Source: Flaccisagitta enflata
Taxonomy: Eukaryota > Chaetognatha > Sagittoidea > Aphragmophora
Direction of reading: 5' to 3'
Assembly (NCBI GenBank): GCA_965153355.1
Contig: OZ231128.1
Span: 6,200,001-6,264,000, forward strand
DNA length: 64,000 nucleotides
A program made the translations under genes and the position numbers. This document shows, piece by piece, positions 34,401-44,649 of the stretch. The stretch's first letter is position 1. The number at the start of each line of letters is the position of its first letter. The notes below the pieces were generated by a model, which was given only the letters and a program-made list of their open reading frames with translations, was not told the origin of the DNA and ran no database searches.

Positions 34401-37400
34401 TTTATGCTTTTAATATTTTTAATCTTTTAAATTCCTGTTTTTAAAAACTCAGCTGAAGAGCAACAGCAACAGCAACAGCCACATCAAGATGGAGGAAAAA
34501 AGGCGGGAGAAATGGAAGCCATCGAGTCTGAAGATGAAAACGCCTTGGAAGAAGGACAAGTTGAAGAAGATGATGATGATGATGCCCACGTTCCTTCGAA
34601 AAGCGAAGAAGAAGAGGAGGAAACTACGGGAACGGAAGAAGATGACCCCGTTCATGGACCCAAGCAAAACTTCATGGCTTTAAGCAACATTCTAAACAGA
34701 GCTAGAAGCGAGTTTGGAGACGTTCCAACTCACGCTGGTGGAGGAGACCGACGAGCCGGCTCCTCGTCACTTCCGAGATCCCCTCCTAAGCTTCCGCCTC
34801 AACCACCACCACCGCAAATTTATCAACAACTCAAACACTTGCCGCAACAGCAGTCGTCTTTTCAGTTTCAGCAACAATATTTCATGCAACATCACCATCA
34901 ACAACGGGAACAACTACATCACGATACACCATTATCGCGTGTAGGACCTCCTCACGTTTCATCCTTGGCGCAGCGGCCTTCGATTCCTCGTAGCCCAGCC
35001 TCAATTTTAGCGGATGAAGCTTTGGAGAGGGCCGCCGAATCGGATGTTGGCGTCGAGTCCGAAGGAAATGGATCTTTCGGGACCAACGAGGACAAACGGC
35101 CCGATGATGACGGTGGTGATCGTCGATTGAGCGGTGGAAGCGAAGAGAAAGATCTTCGTTATCCTGGGAGAGATGATCGATGGAGAGATCGTCGATTGAG
35201 CGGTGGAAGCGATGAAAAAGATCTTCGTTATCCTGGGAGAGATGATCGCCGTAAAAGTGGCGATGATTTTGACCATCGGCCAATCCGAGATCATGATGAT
35301 CAAGGCCAATCCAATCCAATCCAAGACGGTAAAAATAAGTCAATCGATGATGAGTTCTCAACTGGTAGTCTCAAAAGGCGAAAAAGCGAGGAAAGGTGTA
35401 ACTCGGAACGGCAAACAATCGAGGAAAGGCTTAACTCGGAACACCGACCAATCGGCGATGACCAACCAGCTCCGCGTGTGGGTGAGTCTATGATAGTTGG
35501 TCGAGGATCGTCAGAGCTACCTCCTCAGACTCAATCAACGAGAGAAGACTCGGTCGACGAATCAATCCATCGATCGATCGATGAATCAATCAATCGATCG
35601 ATCGATGAATCAATCAATCGATCGATCGATGAATCGCCGTCAGAAACGAGGAAGCGAAAAGCGGAAATTGAGTTGAAGAGGATTCTATTGGAGAAGAATG
35701 GTTCTCAAACTGATGGGTATCCAATCCACCAACCAAACACGGCCAAATTCGAGGTAATCCAAAGTTACATGGTTGTTATTTATGTCTTGCATCGCCTTGT
35801 TACACGTTAGTCGTCATGACGCGCTCACTTACTCAAAGTTAGGGGTGGAGGGGTAAAATTGGTCACCCACTTTAATCAGCCCAAGTATTGATCTTTGCAA
35901 AACCTCTCTTGATTATCCTTATCGCCGTTATTTTCCTCCTGAAGATTCTTCAAAAAAAAAAGTGGGAGGCCCATTTTACCCCAGGGTTTACCCAGACCTG
36001 GGTTCCATTTTACCCCACTCTTCCCTACCGATTTTGAATCAATTACAGATTCATCATACAACTACAAAATATAGCTTCATCAAATCACTACTACACAGCT
36101 TCGACTGGATCATTAAAAATATACCACAAACCCCCTTGCTCTTGCTTATCTTTGACAGCCGCCTTCCACCCCTGCAACAACAATAACAACGACAACTGAT
36201 GACGACGACGCGGATGACGACGCGGATGACGACGACGAGGATGGGGACACAACGGAAACCGACGACGACGATGTCATGCACGGCCGGAGACAAAACTTTA
36301 TGGCGCTGAGTAATATATTGCAGAGAGCCAGAGAGGAAGCCCGACCGAAAACCGTCGACATTGTGGCCGCCGGATCCAGAGAGGAACAACAACGGGCTCG
36401 TCCTAAATCCAATAGCGAAGATGTGTCTCCGTCCAAACGCGATGGTCGAGTCAGTATTCATGACAGAGAGCATCCTGAGTCTCATGAACGACGCTCTAGC
36501 TCGGATACTCGTGGTGAAAGTTCAAGCTGTGATAACGCTTCTCCTATGCGCGGTCAAAGAGGGCGCCAGAATGAAATGGCCGAGTCTGACCAAATTGTAG
36601 ATGATCAGCCAATAGAGGTTCATGGGCTTGATAGAAAAACAGAGAGCTCAGCCGATGATGCCGAGGATACAGCTGAAGAGTCAAATATTACAGCTGACGA
36701 TGAAAGTGCGGACGATGTCCGCGAAAAAGCCGATGGTGCGAATAATTCAGCCGATGATACAAATTATAAAGCTGATATTGCATACTCCTCGGCTGGTGAT
36801 ACAAACGATGCAGAATATACTACTGATGATGCAAATAACTCGGCAAATGACGTGACGGATACGGCAGATGAGGATGTTCTAAAATCAAAGGAAATGGAAA
36901 AAGGGGTTATTGATGACATTGAGCATCGAGAATTAGCTTTGGACCAGAGTGAGAGCGCCGTTGTCGCGGATGAACAAGAGCCAATTCCTGACGCTGATGA
37001 AGAAAGCATTAATTGTCAAGCCTTGAAGCAGAGCGAGAGTGCTGTTTTTGCGGAGGAGTCAGAGCCAATCCTCGATGCTAATAAAGAGAGCGTTGTTGGT
37101 CAAGCCTTGAAGCAGAGTGCGAGTGCCGTCTTTGCGGATGAAGGAGAGCCAATCCTCGATGCTAATAAAGAGAGCGTTGATGGTCAAGCCTTGGAGCGGT
37201 CCAAGAGTGCCGTCTGCGCGGATGAACAAGAGCCAATTCTCAACTTTGATAAAGAGAGTGTTGACGGTCAAATTTTGGAGCAGAGTGAGAGCCCTGTCGG
37301 CGCAGATGAACGAGAGCCAATTCTCAATGCTGATAACGAAAGCGTTGATGGTCAAGCCCTGAAGCAGAGCAAGAGTGCCGTCTGCGCGGATGAGCGAGAG

Positions 37401-38603
37401 CCAATTCTCGATGCTAATAAAGCGAGCTTTGATGGTCAAGTCGCGGCACCGGATGGAATTGGTGCAACTATTGTCACTGCAGCCGTCGCGGATGAACGAG
37501 AGCCAATTCTTGATGCTGAAGAAGTCGCGCCACCAGATGGAAATGAATCCACAATCGTCACTGCAGCCGAATTGAAGCTTTCCAATGAGGAAATGAGTCC
37601 CGCTGCCGAACCATCTTCTAGTAAAGAATTGAAAGATGAGATGGAATCTTTCTCCGACTTCCATCATTCAGTCGAAAGTGCCGAAGTGAACGAGTCAGAA
37701 ACCACGGCGAGCGCAGGTACCGCCAACAACTGCCTCCAAAATTCACACGCCGATTTAGAACAATCAAGAATTAAAAACGATGCAACTTCATCTTTCGATT
37801 GCGATCCAGCATCGACATCAACAAACAATGACAATCCGTCTGGACCAGAAAACGATCCAGCAGTGACAGCGATGGAACTTCATCAGACTTTTATCGAGAC
37901 TGAAAATGACTCAGTCAAGCCTGCCTCCGGATTACAAGGCGACTGCGGCAGTGTAGCCATTGAATCATCGAATGGCTCGCCAGCTGTTAAACTTCCTGAA
38001 AAGAAAGATGAATTATCGCCACCCGCTAACGAACCTCGGCTCGAGGATGCTCATTGTCAAGATGACACAACTGCCATCGAGGAAGAGAGTGAATATGTAC
38101 GACCCGGACCTAAAGTCGGCGTTATTTCAAAAGATTTAGAAGTTAACGATGCAAAGGATTCCAAGCTTCGCCCGTCTACTGAGGAGATGAAAGTGTCGGA
38201 TAAGGGACCTGTTAACACTCTTGAATCAGAACCGACTCTGGCTCCCAGTTTGTCTTCAAGAGACGAATCCAAGATGGAAGCCGACTCAGGCGAGACTGGG
38301 GAACACTCAACCTCCAACGTTCATTCTCCATCAACGACTCAAGACTCTTCGCCACCCTCCAAAACGTCAAGCGCCAGGCAGTCGCGGTCTTCATCTCCAG
38401 CTGTTTCTGCCGCGGTATCATCAACATCGTCGTCTGCAATTGCGACTTTCAAAGCTGCTCCCTCATCTCCGGCGGCTTCCGTTGTGGCGGCTGCGTCTGC
38501 TAATCCAACTTCGACGCCGGTGCGACAATCCGGCCGCGCCAGAAAAGCCAAACAAAATGACGATTTTGTAACGTCACTGCCGACGAAAAGATCACGTCGA
38601 TGA
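20787..38603 (+). CDS. BOD1L1: BOD1L1-like protein, 13 exons, 3007 aa
   Basis: Human BOD1L1 protects stalled replication forks and carries a Shg1/COMPASS-type domain. Exons: 20787-20936, 23131-23247, 23738-24680, 25090-25394, 25918-26064, 26388-26572, 26954-27180, 28061-29677, 30386-30758, 31761-32802, 33593-33764, 34453-35753, 36159-38603. Splice phases match at all 12 junctions and total 9024 nt; human BOD1L1 has about 3050 residues. Exons 1-3 encode the conserved head: DPKLVQAIIDQVKANGTFDE, DTKPAYQ, NLRQRVENFVKEHLAKQKWE, GVERVVDQVIQPKKATVFRP. The rest is disordered: Pro-rich (exon 3), SVSSVHTSDLSPSDFTDEED (exon 4), basic coiled KEKEERNLKRKKRREELEER (exon 6), Arg/Ser/Glu and poly-Asp/His/Gln runs (exon 8), tandem SSERRRH units (exon 10), duplicated short motifs (exons 10-13), a 27-residue repeat (exon 13) and a basic end SGRARKAKQ...TKRSRR. 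The exon 6 acceptor was chosen as CCCCCAAG/GGC because only it fits the frame. Confidence 0.93.
21180..21745. repeat. Tandem repeat, about 165-170 bp unit, BOD1L1 intron 1
   Basis: Three to four diverged units each contain GGCAAAGGGTAGTAAAGGTA, a run of T after GTGAAT, TTGGTATACAAG, CCCTGCAAAATTCGAATTAA and GAGATATTAGC. Substitutions are scattered. No coding potential. Confidence 0.8.
21825..22340. repeat. 19-bp minisatellite TCATCTTCAACTACTGTGA
   Basis: About 27 units. The first 18 or so (21825-22160) are nearly identical; after 22160 the unit changes to TGTCATCATCTTCAACTAC and becomes progressively degenerate (CATCCACTG, CATCTACTG). The gradient of decay towards one end suggests growth at the left side. 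In BOD1L1 intron 1. Confidence 0.92.
22341..22530. repeat. T-rich low-complexity block
   Basis: Long T runs separated by GAAA or AAAA; no gene. It follows the 19-bp minisatellite directly. Confidence 0.9.
22701..22749. repeat. Short perfect hairpin
   Basis: AAGCTTCAAAAATTACAGTC, an 8-base loop, then GACTGTAATTTTGAAGCTT, one base bulged. It is preceded by a second small palindrome, GTTGCGTTTACGCAAC (22681-22696). Possibly the relic of a foldback element end; function unknown. Confidence 0.75.
22756..22835 (+). repeat. Interstitial telomere-like tract (TTAGGG variants)
   Basis: Units GTTAGGGTTGGG, TTTTAGGGTTAGGGTTAGGG and related forms, partly degenerate. The TTAGGG unit is the usual telomere repeat of many animals. 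It is short and inside an intron, so it is an interstitial relic, not a chromosome end. Confidence 0.7.
23258..23520. mobile_element. CGCTCGCTC-core MITE, copy A (BOD1L1 intron 2)
   Basis: Ends GGGGGCGTTTCTTTTCAAAG and CACTAGAAACACGCCC are inverted relatives (GGGCG(C)GTTTCTAGTG plan). The interior has GGGCCACTCGGTTGCTCGCT, degenerate TCGCTC/CGCTCA runs, TTGAAATTCTTGAATATGTG, then ACGGGAACAAACGCG. This copy is uninterrupted and shows the empty-site structure of copy B (39129-55195). A third copy is at 63352-63640. Confidence 0.85.
24700..25065. repeat. Degenerate AT-rich tandem repeat (AAATTAAATAGAAATT)
   Basis: Fills most of BOD1L1 intron 3. Units of about 16 bp alternate with a GAGCTGTAAATT variant every 80-90 bp, suggesting a higher-order unit. 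Non-coding. Confidence 0.8.
26160..26364. mobile_element. Dispersed GGACGGAC-core element, copy 2 (BOD1L1 intron 5)
   Basis: Blocks in the family order: AGGTGACGCGGGGTCACAGT, GCGGACGGTTAGGCAGGGGC, a variable part, ACCAACAGAAGGACGGAC, TCTTATAGAGTTGCG, then a TTGCGCAACT end. It stops 23 bases before the exon 6 acceptor, close enough to overlap branch-point space. Confidence 0.75.
27265..27445. repeat. Pyrimidine-rich minisatellite, about 28-33 bp unit
   Basis: Five or so degenerate units of AGTTATCTCTGTCCATTCTT plus TCTTT variants, in BOD1L1 intron 7. Non-coding. Confidence 0.8.
27498..27946. mobile_element. GGGCAGCGGCCC TIR element with internal tandem repeat (BOD1L1 intron 7)
   Basis: Left end GGGCAGCGGCCCCAAAGGGC then GACACGGGTGAATTTCCAGA; right end TCTGGAAATTCACCCCTGTG then GGGCCGCTGTCC, inverted with small differences over about 55 bp. 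The interior has six or so copies of a roughly 60 bp unit holding CCCATTGAATAACATGGAAA. Same family as 10647-11166 by terminal sequence and plan. Confidence 0.85.
29756..29892 (-). mobile_element. Dispersed GGACGGAC-core element, copy 3, inverted (BOD1L1 intron 8)
   Basis: Reads, on the plus strand, GTTGCGGACACGCAACTCTA, AAGAGGTTTTGTCCGTCCG, GGTCGGTTGGTT microsatellite, GAGTCGAAAAGAG and CGCCCCTGCCCACCCATCC, the complement of the other copies in reverse order. Confidence 0.75.
32850..33186. mobile_element. TIR element GGGGTAAAATGNGTCACCCA, copy 1, with a nested element (BOD1L1 intron 10)
   Basis: Ends CTGGGGTAAAATGAGTCACC and GGTGACCCATTTTACCCCAG are inverted with one mismatch seen. A GGACGGAC-core element (32992-33165) is inserted inside. 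A second copy of the outer family is at 35849-35983. Confidence 0.85.
32992..33165. mobile_element. Dispersed GGACGGAC-core element, copy 4
   Basis: CGGCCAATACCAGTCGCGGA, then GACGGGTGGGCAGGGGCGGA, CCAACCGACCGACCAACC microsatellite, GACGGACGGACGGACAAAG, TCTTATAGAGTCGCTAGTCC. Nested in the element at 32850-33186. Confidence 0.75.
33330..33555. mobile_element. Dispersed GGACGGAC-core element, copy 5 (BOD1L1 intron 10)
   Basis: TCACGGGGTCACAGTATCGC, GGGTGGGCAGGGGCATCCAA, C-rich part, TTTTCGACTCGTTCGC, GACCGACGGACC microsatellite, TCTTCTAGAGTAGCGTGTCC. Ends about 37 bases before the exon 11 acceptor. Confidence 0.75.
33787..34192. mobile_element. Foldback MITE (BOD1L1 intron 11)
   Basis: Left arm TACAGAGAAAGGAGAAATAT then GCCCCCTAAAACTGTAGCAC; right arm GTGCTACAGTTTTTAGGGGG then CTTTTCTCTGTA. 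The inner arms pair AAGTGGCGCCACCAGAGCGA with CGCTCTGGTGACGCCACT. About 406 bases, almost wholly palindromic, no protein. The inner core relates it to 14753-15190 although the outer ends differ. Confidence 0.85.
35849..35983. mobile_element. TIR element GGGGTAAAATTGGTCACCCA, copy 2 (BOD1L1 intron 12)
   Basis: Left AGGGGTAAAATTGGTCACCC, right GGGAGGCCCATTTTACCCCA, inverted with mismatches; a further CCATTTTACCCCA follows at about 36008, so an end may be duplicated. Same family as 32850-33186. Confidence 0.75.
36955..37545 (+). repeat. Coding tandem repeat of 81 bp in BOD1L1 exon 13
   Basis: Six clear in-frame units plus weaker flanking ones. Consensus is ADEREPILDANKESVDGQAL followed by KQSESAV: 27 residues, acidic, with a variable Lys/Arg/Ser spacer. 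DNA identity between units is high, so the expansion is recent relative to the gene. No intron interrupts it. Confidence 0.9.
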
Positions 38604-39128
38604 GCTAGTCTCGTCGTATTCGTTTATGAATTGTGACATTTTGATATTCTGCCATAAGCTAAAAATCCGTTGTGAAACTTTCCGCCTACTCGTTACTCTT
38701 CTCCTCCCTTACTAATCGCGGAGTTTAGCTTTGGTTCACCGATAACACTTTATAAATCTTTCGATCGAATTTCATGAGCTGAAGAAAGCCACATAATCGT
38801 ATAACTCTCATTCAGTATACTCGTTAAATTCTCAATCTTGTCAAATGGTCGAGCCCATCTTTAGTTGAAATTGGAATATTCGCTACATTGGCCAATGTTA
38901 TTTGTTTCATTTCCTTATTTTTTCAATCATCATGCATCGACGTCATCAAATGACGTTTAAGATTCATATCAATTCGTTTTTATAACCAACCTTAAAAAAT
39001 GAATCAGTTCCAATCTTTTCTATTTTTCGTCATTTTGCGTCTGGATTTCTTTTTAGGTGTAGAACTTAAATCAGTCGATCACGCGGATCCATCGACAATA
39101 TTTGTATCTATTCCGTGTCTAAGGCTAA
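38604..39128. other. BOD1L1 3' flank, no gene seen
   Basis: AT-rich sequence from the BOD1L1 stop to the split MITE. It presumably contains the BOD1L1 3' UTR; no canonical AATAAA was noticed. Confidence 0.5.
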
Positions 39129-39324
39129 GGGTGCGTTTCTAGTCAGACAACCGTTTGAACGGGCCACTCGGTCGCTGGCTATGTTCGTTCGCTCGCACCG
39201 CTCACTCTCCGCAGCGCTCCGCTTCGCTACGCTCGCTTTGCTCGCTCGCTCCGTTTGCGGGCTCGCTCACTCACTTCGCTCACTCCCTCGTGGAACGGTT
39301 GAAATTCTTGAATATGTGTTCATG

Positions 39325-39971
39325 TGTAACGGAGTGGTTTCAAGAGGGCAGCACCAGTGGCCGGAGAGCCTTGGTCAGCTGCAAGCTTAGGCCGGCGGTT
39401 GGCCTTGGCCGGCAGCAGATTACCGGCAAATGAGACCTGGAAGCTTGTGGTCTTCCAGAGTCTCATTAGCATATTGCAGTTTGGACATTAACCATTTCTG
39501 GTAGTCTTCTTACATTATTGTAGTATGTCTAGTGGTGGTCAGTTGGTAGCAAATGATAATACTGGATATATTGGATGATCATATATTGGATATATACTGT
39601 CATTGGTAAGAAATGTGATATTGATACTTTTGGTACTTATGATAATGATATTGTTCATAGGGTTTTTCAGTATCTCTGTACAAGCTATCATGTCAGCTCT
39701 TGACTTCCCCCTCTTGAGCTGGATATGTTGCTTGACAACCATTCCTCCACCCCTCCTTCGTCTCTGATATATTATGATAATAAATGAAGTCTCATCCTGA
39801 TATCTGCCTTCTCCTATAGCTGAACAGTCAGGTTGATACCAGTAAGGCAAGGACATGGCAGGCTGTGACAGGTTAAGGGTAGTTGCCCTCAAGCAGTATG
39901 GTCAAGGACAAGGAAGAAGTAAGGAGCCCAGCTCTCAACTATGGCAACCCCCGTCTTATCCACCTGTTGCA
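39325..39971 (+). repeat. Left LTR of the large element
   Basis: Starts TGTAACGGAGTGG and ends CCACCTGTTGCA. Contains a GATATATTATGATAATAAAT segment with an AATAAA that could be its poly(A) signal at about 39778. Differs from the right LTR at two sites seen (CTTCGTCTC against CTTCATCTC; CTTCTCCTA against CTTCTTCTA). Confidence 0.93.
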
Positions 39972-41639
39972 TTGGTGCATGACCGGAGTGTACAGTCAGT
40001 GTACACATTCACCCTTGTGGGCCACCCGGTTTAAGCTTTTGCTGCATTGATTTTGAAAAAACAAGGGCCTATTCAGAAGTCTCAAATCCTTCGGCACTTT
40101 TGCCGACATGCCCTGCCGCAATCTAAGTTCAATTTACTTAAGGGAACTTCTGTAATCGATCTCAATTCAGTTAAAAATGGCCTTGAAACGCTCGAACCTG
40201 GCCAAGATTTTTATTTCCCGCTTCGGATCAAATCATAAATTGATGGCTATTAGCGCCCTTTCCCCGCGTTGGATTTGTTTATTGATGCAACCTCACTCGA
40301 TTCGAGCATCTCTTAAGTCAGTTTTCCGCCATAAATTCTACTATATTGGATTGGCCTAACAACAAATGGCTCAGTTATGAAAAGCCTACTTTTTGCCAAA
40401 TTTCGTTTTGGTTTAACCCGACTGCTAATTCATCATTTCTCCTTCAATCCCATCTCCCGTCGGCTAATTTCCCAGCGCAAATGTGGTGAACTCCTTTTTA
40501 CAAGGCCCTCTTCAACCGAGCAACGAGGTGATCAACTATTTCATTATCCAACAGTACACTGAATCCTTCAAGGTATGCAACTGAGTTTCTTTGTCCTCCC
40601 AATTCTTAAGTCGATTACCATGTTTTGGAGGTGCGGTGGCAGCGTAAAACATGGAAATTTTGTCGCCTGTGGATGAAATAATCGCGTTTCTTCTTTTCTT
40701 AAATACTTTCTCATCTCTGCCTTCCTTTCGCCCTGCATCGGACTATTGAATCCCATCGTTCGTTTCACTAAATTCGTCGTCGGCCTCTCTCCCCTCAAGA
40801 ATCAGCGTCAGTGGGGAGGTTCAACCACGTGATTGGATCAGTTTTCTCTGAAATATGGGGAGGCTTTGCCCCACTGCGTGATGCGCTACGAAGACAAGGA
40901 TATCCACCCACATTCAACAAAACAACGCCCAGCATCACTGTCTGTTCTTTCCCCCGGCTCAAACGTTGTCGGTGTCAAAATCGTCGGTACTGTTCAATGG
41001 ATTCAAGAAATCTTGTGCAGCATGTCTCAGGCACATGGGGGCCAAAGGTTTGAAGTGATGAAATTCTTACTTGAAGTTTATTAATCCTTGAATGGAGCAT
41101 CAGTTTACTGCTAAGTACACATTAGTGGGGATTTATCTCGCCTTGTTACTCGTCTTGCCACTGCAACATCTTGTGGCACAAAATGGGCCAAATCTATCAT
41201 ATATCATCTGCACTACATTTTCGCTCAGTATCAGTCAACTTCATCAATTATTTACTCCTTTGTCGGTCGGGCCAACTTAAAAGAAATACCGGCGCTTTCC
41301 CATGGCTTTTCGTACTTGATTCCTCAGACTACATCTCAAGTATCTACTACTCAAGCTTCTACTCAAATTTCCACTCAATGCAGCAAGTATAGATCCTATC
41401 ACCTTGCCCACGTTTAATCCATTGGAAATCAACCGATGCCCCCTTTATTTCGTTTCAATAAACATGATCAACGTGAGTTTGCCTCATTCGGCCTCTCTAT
41501 GCCCACCCCTTTAATTAACCGTTAAAGGTTTTATCGATTCGTCAAGTATATTTCATGGGAATCCAGTTCTGTCGTCATCCATTATGGTTTGGCTCTCATT
41601 CTACTCCGTAACCCACTGACTTGATATTTTTCCCACCTA

Positions 41640-42060
41640 ATGTCTTTTGCCCGCTGTTTCTGGCAGCATTGGGTTGAGGCACTTGCCTTAATTTTGGTAA
41701 AACATTCAAATTCTTAACACGCTTTTTGTCATGACTCATGACCCCATCTAATGTCCTTTGCCCGCTGTTTTTGGCAGCATTGGGTTAAGACATCTAAGCC
41801 GAATTTTATCTAACTAAAATTTTATTGAGATTTTGAAAAAAATGATTCCTCCTTTCTGCAACTCGCTGCCTTTTGCCGCCCTTAGGCTTAATTTTGCTTG
41901 TTCGATTTTAGAAAAATTTCCCTTGATCAATTTTGTCAAAATTATCATCTCTTGTCTTCTGCAATTACTATTCAGTCACAATTAGTTATGACCATTATCC
42001 TTGGTCCTTCCCCTCTAGGCCATGAGCCCGCCCCTATTGGTGGCATTGGGTTCCTGGCCC
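41640..42060 (+). repeat. Hairpin-ATTGGGTT units, group 1 (three copies)
   Basis: Copies at about 41648-41676 (GCCCGCTGTTTCTGGCAGC, ATTGGGTTGAGG), 41760-41790 (GCCCGCTGTTTTTGGCAGC, ATTGGGTTAAGA) and 42026-42053 (GCCCGCCCCTATTGGTGGC, ATTGGGTTCCTGG). Each can form a short stem (GCTG/CAGC or GCC/GGC) with a U-rich loop, followed by C/ATTGGGTT. Preceded by pyrimidine-rich sequence. Confidence 0.7.
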
Positions 42061-42699
42061 CTCTTCTGTTATTAGTATTTTACATGACCCCCCCCCCCGG
42101 AAAACCGCACAATTCCCGTAATAATTCAATGGCAATGATCTAAGACGGAACATCTTCAAACGTTAGCTCAAAAAGACATCGACCGGGATGGTCAGCTTCG
42201 GTCCATTGTATCTCAAGACAAGTCACTGAGCTCCACCTCCAAGTCCCTCTCCTACCTTCTCCTGTTCAAGTTGTCAAGAAGAGAGATAATACATGTGCCC
42301 GTTTATGGAATCACCCACCTATTAGTCTGACGCTATGCTTCATCAAATTGGGCTCACCGTCCCCGGTAAAAATCACTTGAAAGTTACAGAAGCAAGTCTC
42401 AATGATTCAATTTATACTCTGGCGCTCGCTTGATTCACCTAAATCCAACATCGATATCTCGTTTTATTTTTCCGAGTCATTCACTGTGTGGTGTGGTTCA
42501 AGTTTCTTGGGTCGATTTATTCTGCCTTTCGTCCCAACGTTAAGAGGTTCACTCTTGCTAAACAGCAGTCAAAATCAATTCCGATCTCAATTCGGATATT
42601 CTCCGCGTCTTTTACATCTGCTCAATTCACGAAGAAATTTGTCGAACGCGATATTCATCGTTTCCTAATGCCGCTATTCATTATTCTGTGATGTGTCAT

Positions 42700-43300
42700 T
42701 CCTCACTCTCTGATGGCGTGAATCCTCACTCTCTGATGGCGTGAATCCTCACTCTTAGATGACGTGAATCAACACTCATTGATGGCTTGAATCAACACTC
42801 TCTGATGGCGTGAATCATCACTCTCTGATGGCGTGAATCATCACTCTCTGATGGCGTGAATCATCACTCTCTGATGGCGTGAATCATCACTCTCTGATGG
42901 CGTGAATCATCCCTCTCTGATGGCGTGAATCATCACTCTCTGATGGCGTGAATCATCACTCTATGATGGCGTGAATCATCACTCTCTGATGGCGTGAATT
43001 ATCACCTCCCGATGGCGTGAATCATCACCTCCCGATGGCGTGAATCATCACCTCCCGATGGCGTGAATCATCACCTCCCGATGGCGTGAATCATCACCTC
43101 CCGATGGCGTGAATCATCACCTCCCGATGGCGTGAATCATCACCTCCCGATGGCGTGAATCATCACCTCCCGATGGCGTGAATCATCACCTCCCGATGGC
43201 GTGAATCATCACCTCCCGATGGCGTGAATCACCACCTCCCGATGGCGTGAATCATCAATCTGATGGCGGGAATCATCACTCGCTTAGAACGGGAATCAAC
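42700..43300. repeat. 24-bp minisatellite GATGGCGTGAATCATCACTC
   Basis: About 24 units. The first part ends in ACTCTCT and the second part (43000-43250) in ACCTCCC, so the array has two sub-arrays that spread separately. Lies in the interior of the large LTR element, just left of the nested element. Non-coding. Confidence 0.92.
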
Positions 43301-43449
43301 AAGCGCTGATGGCGAGAACCAGCTTGCCGATGCGGCGATGCCCCAATTTGATTCCTGATGAAAATTTGCTTCAATGCCTCTTTTTCAAATGCGGCTAGAT
43401 TCAGTATAAGCGGCTCATTGACAGAAACCATGACATCTGTTGAAACATG

Positions 43450-43915
43450 TGTCAGGGAAAATGTCCGGTGTAGAGACTTGCCTCCGCGCTTCCTCCTTGG
43501 TAATGTTTCCCTTCGTTACCACGCGTTTGCCCGGTTACGGGGGAATGCATCTACGGTCAAAGGACGACAAAAGGTAATTCTCTCCAACGATGTAGACTAA
43601 GTATCAGCTATTACTAGGAGCACCCGCCCTGTATTATCTGGCGAGGCATAACAATGAATACATGAGTAACAATGATCATCAATAGCGATGTACGGTATCA
43701 CAGTATCTCTTTAAGCTGGACCATAGTCTCATCAGGCTCGACCATAGTCCTGGTAGGCTCAACCACAGTCCCGGTAGGCTCAGCCACAGTCCCGGTAGGC
43801 TCAGCCACAGTCCCGGTAGGCTCAGCCACAGTCCCGGTAGGCTCAGCCACAGATCGCTGCCGCATCTTCGCTGCGCCGTCGCCGCGTCGCCGTCTGCAGA
43901 GAATCCGTCCTGACA
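43450..43915 (-). repeat. 3' LTR (minus orientation) of the nested element
   Basis: 466 bp. Contains four copies of a 21-bp unit CAGTCCCGGTAGGCTCAGCC; the partner LTR has three, plus an extra GCGTCGCCGCTGCATCGCC-like insertion. Outside these repeats only one substitution was noticed (TGTCAGG against TGTAAGG). Confidence 0.9.
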
Positions 43916-44418
43916 TGGCGTCTACCCTTTTACGACGAGCGTCCTCGCGAGGTACCAGATGATGGCGGCGTGGTGATATTGGTGGGGATTTGGAGACGCG
44001 AGGCCGGCGGCGTTGTCGTTGCACCGGAAGTGGAAAAACGTGATGAGTGGGCGTCGCCGCCCCACCGGAAGCGGAGAGACGTGATGAGAAGCCATTGACG
44101 ACATACCGGGAATGAGAAAATTAGGTGGGCCAAGGATTAGCGCAGTATCTGGCGTCTAATTTACAGGCGAGTCAAATGCTCAAGATAATATCAGCATTGG
44201 GCTCACCTGAGGGGTGCAGGCAGGTGGCCTGCACCATATTCCGGAATTTGACTGCTTCATTTCTGTGATGCCGTCTTGGAATCGGGGAAAGGAGAGTTGC
44301 ATTTGACGTCGTCACCATCGTCGTCATCTTCGTCGTCGTCGCTGTTCCGGTCACCCTTTGAGGACGAGGCTCCGGCTCGTAATCAGTAAGTGGAAGATGA
44401 CGACGTTTTTGTTTGCAG

Positions 44419-44420
<2 letters not shown>

Positions 44421-44458
<38 letters not shown>
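44421..44458. repeat. (GA)n microsatellite
   Basis: About 19 GA units, inside the non-coding part of the nested gag-only element. Confidence 0.9.
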
Positions 44459-44462
<4 letters not shown>

Positions 44463-44649
44463 CGGAGCTAGTTAGTATCCAAAGTTTTTCCGAATGGACC
44501 GCGATTTGAAAGGGCTAACAGAGTTACCCAGACAACATATATGGGTCAGTTAATTCTATCGGGGGGGGGGGAGAGTTGATATCCGAGTTTTAGAACGGGG
44601 TTTAGTTTCCTTTGGTCCTGCTTTACACTGCGATTGGCAGTGTATTTTT

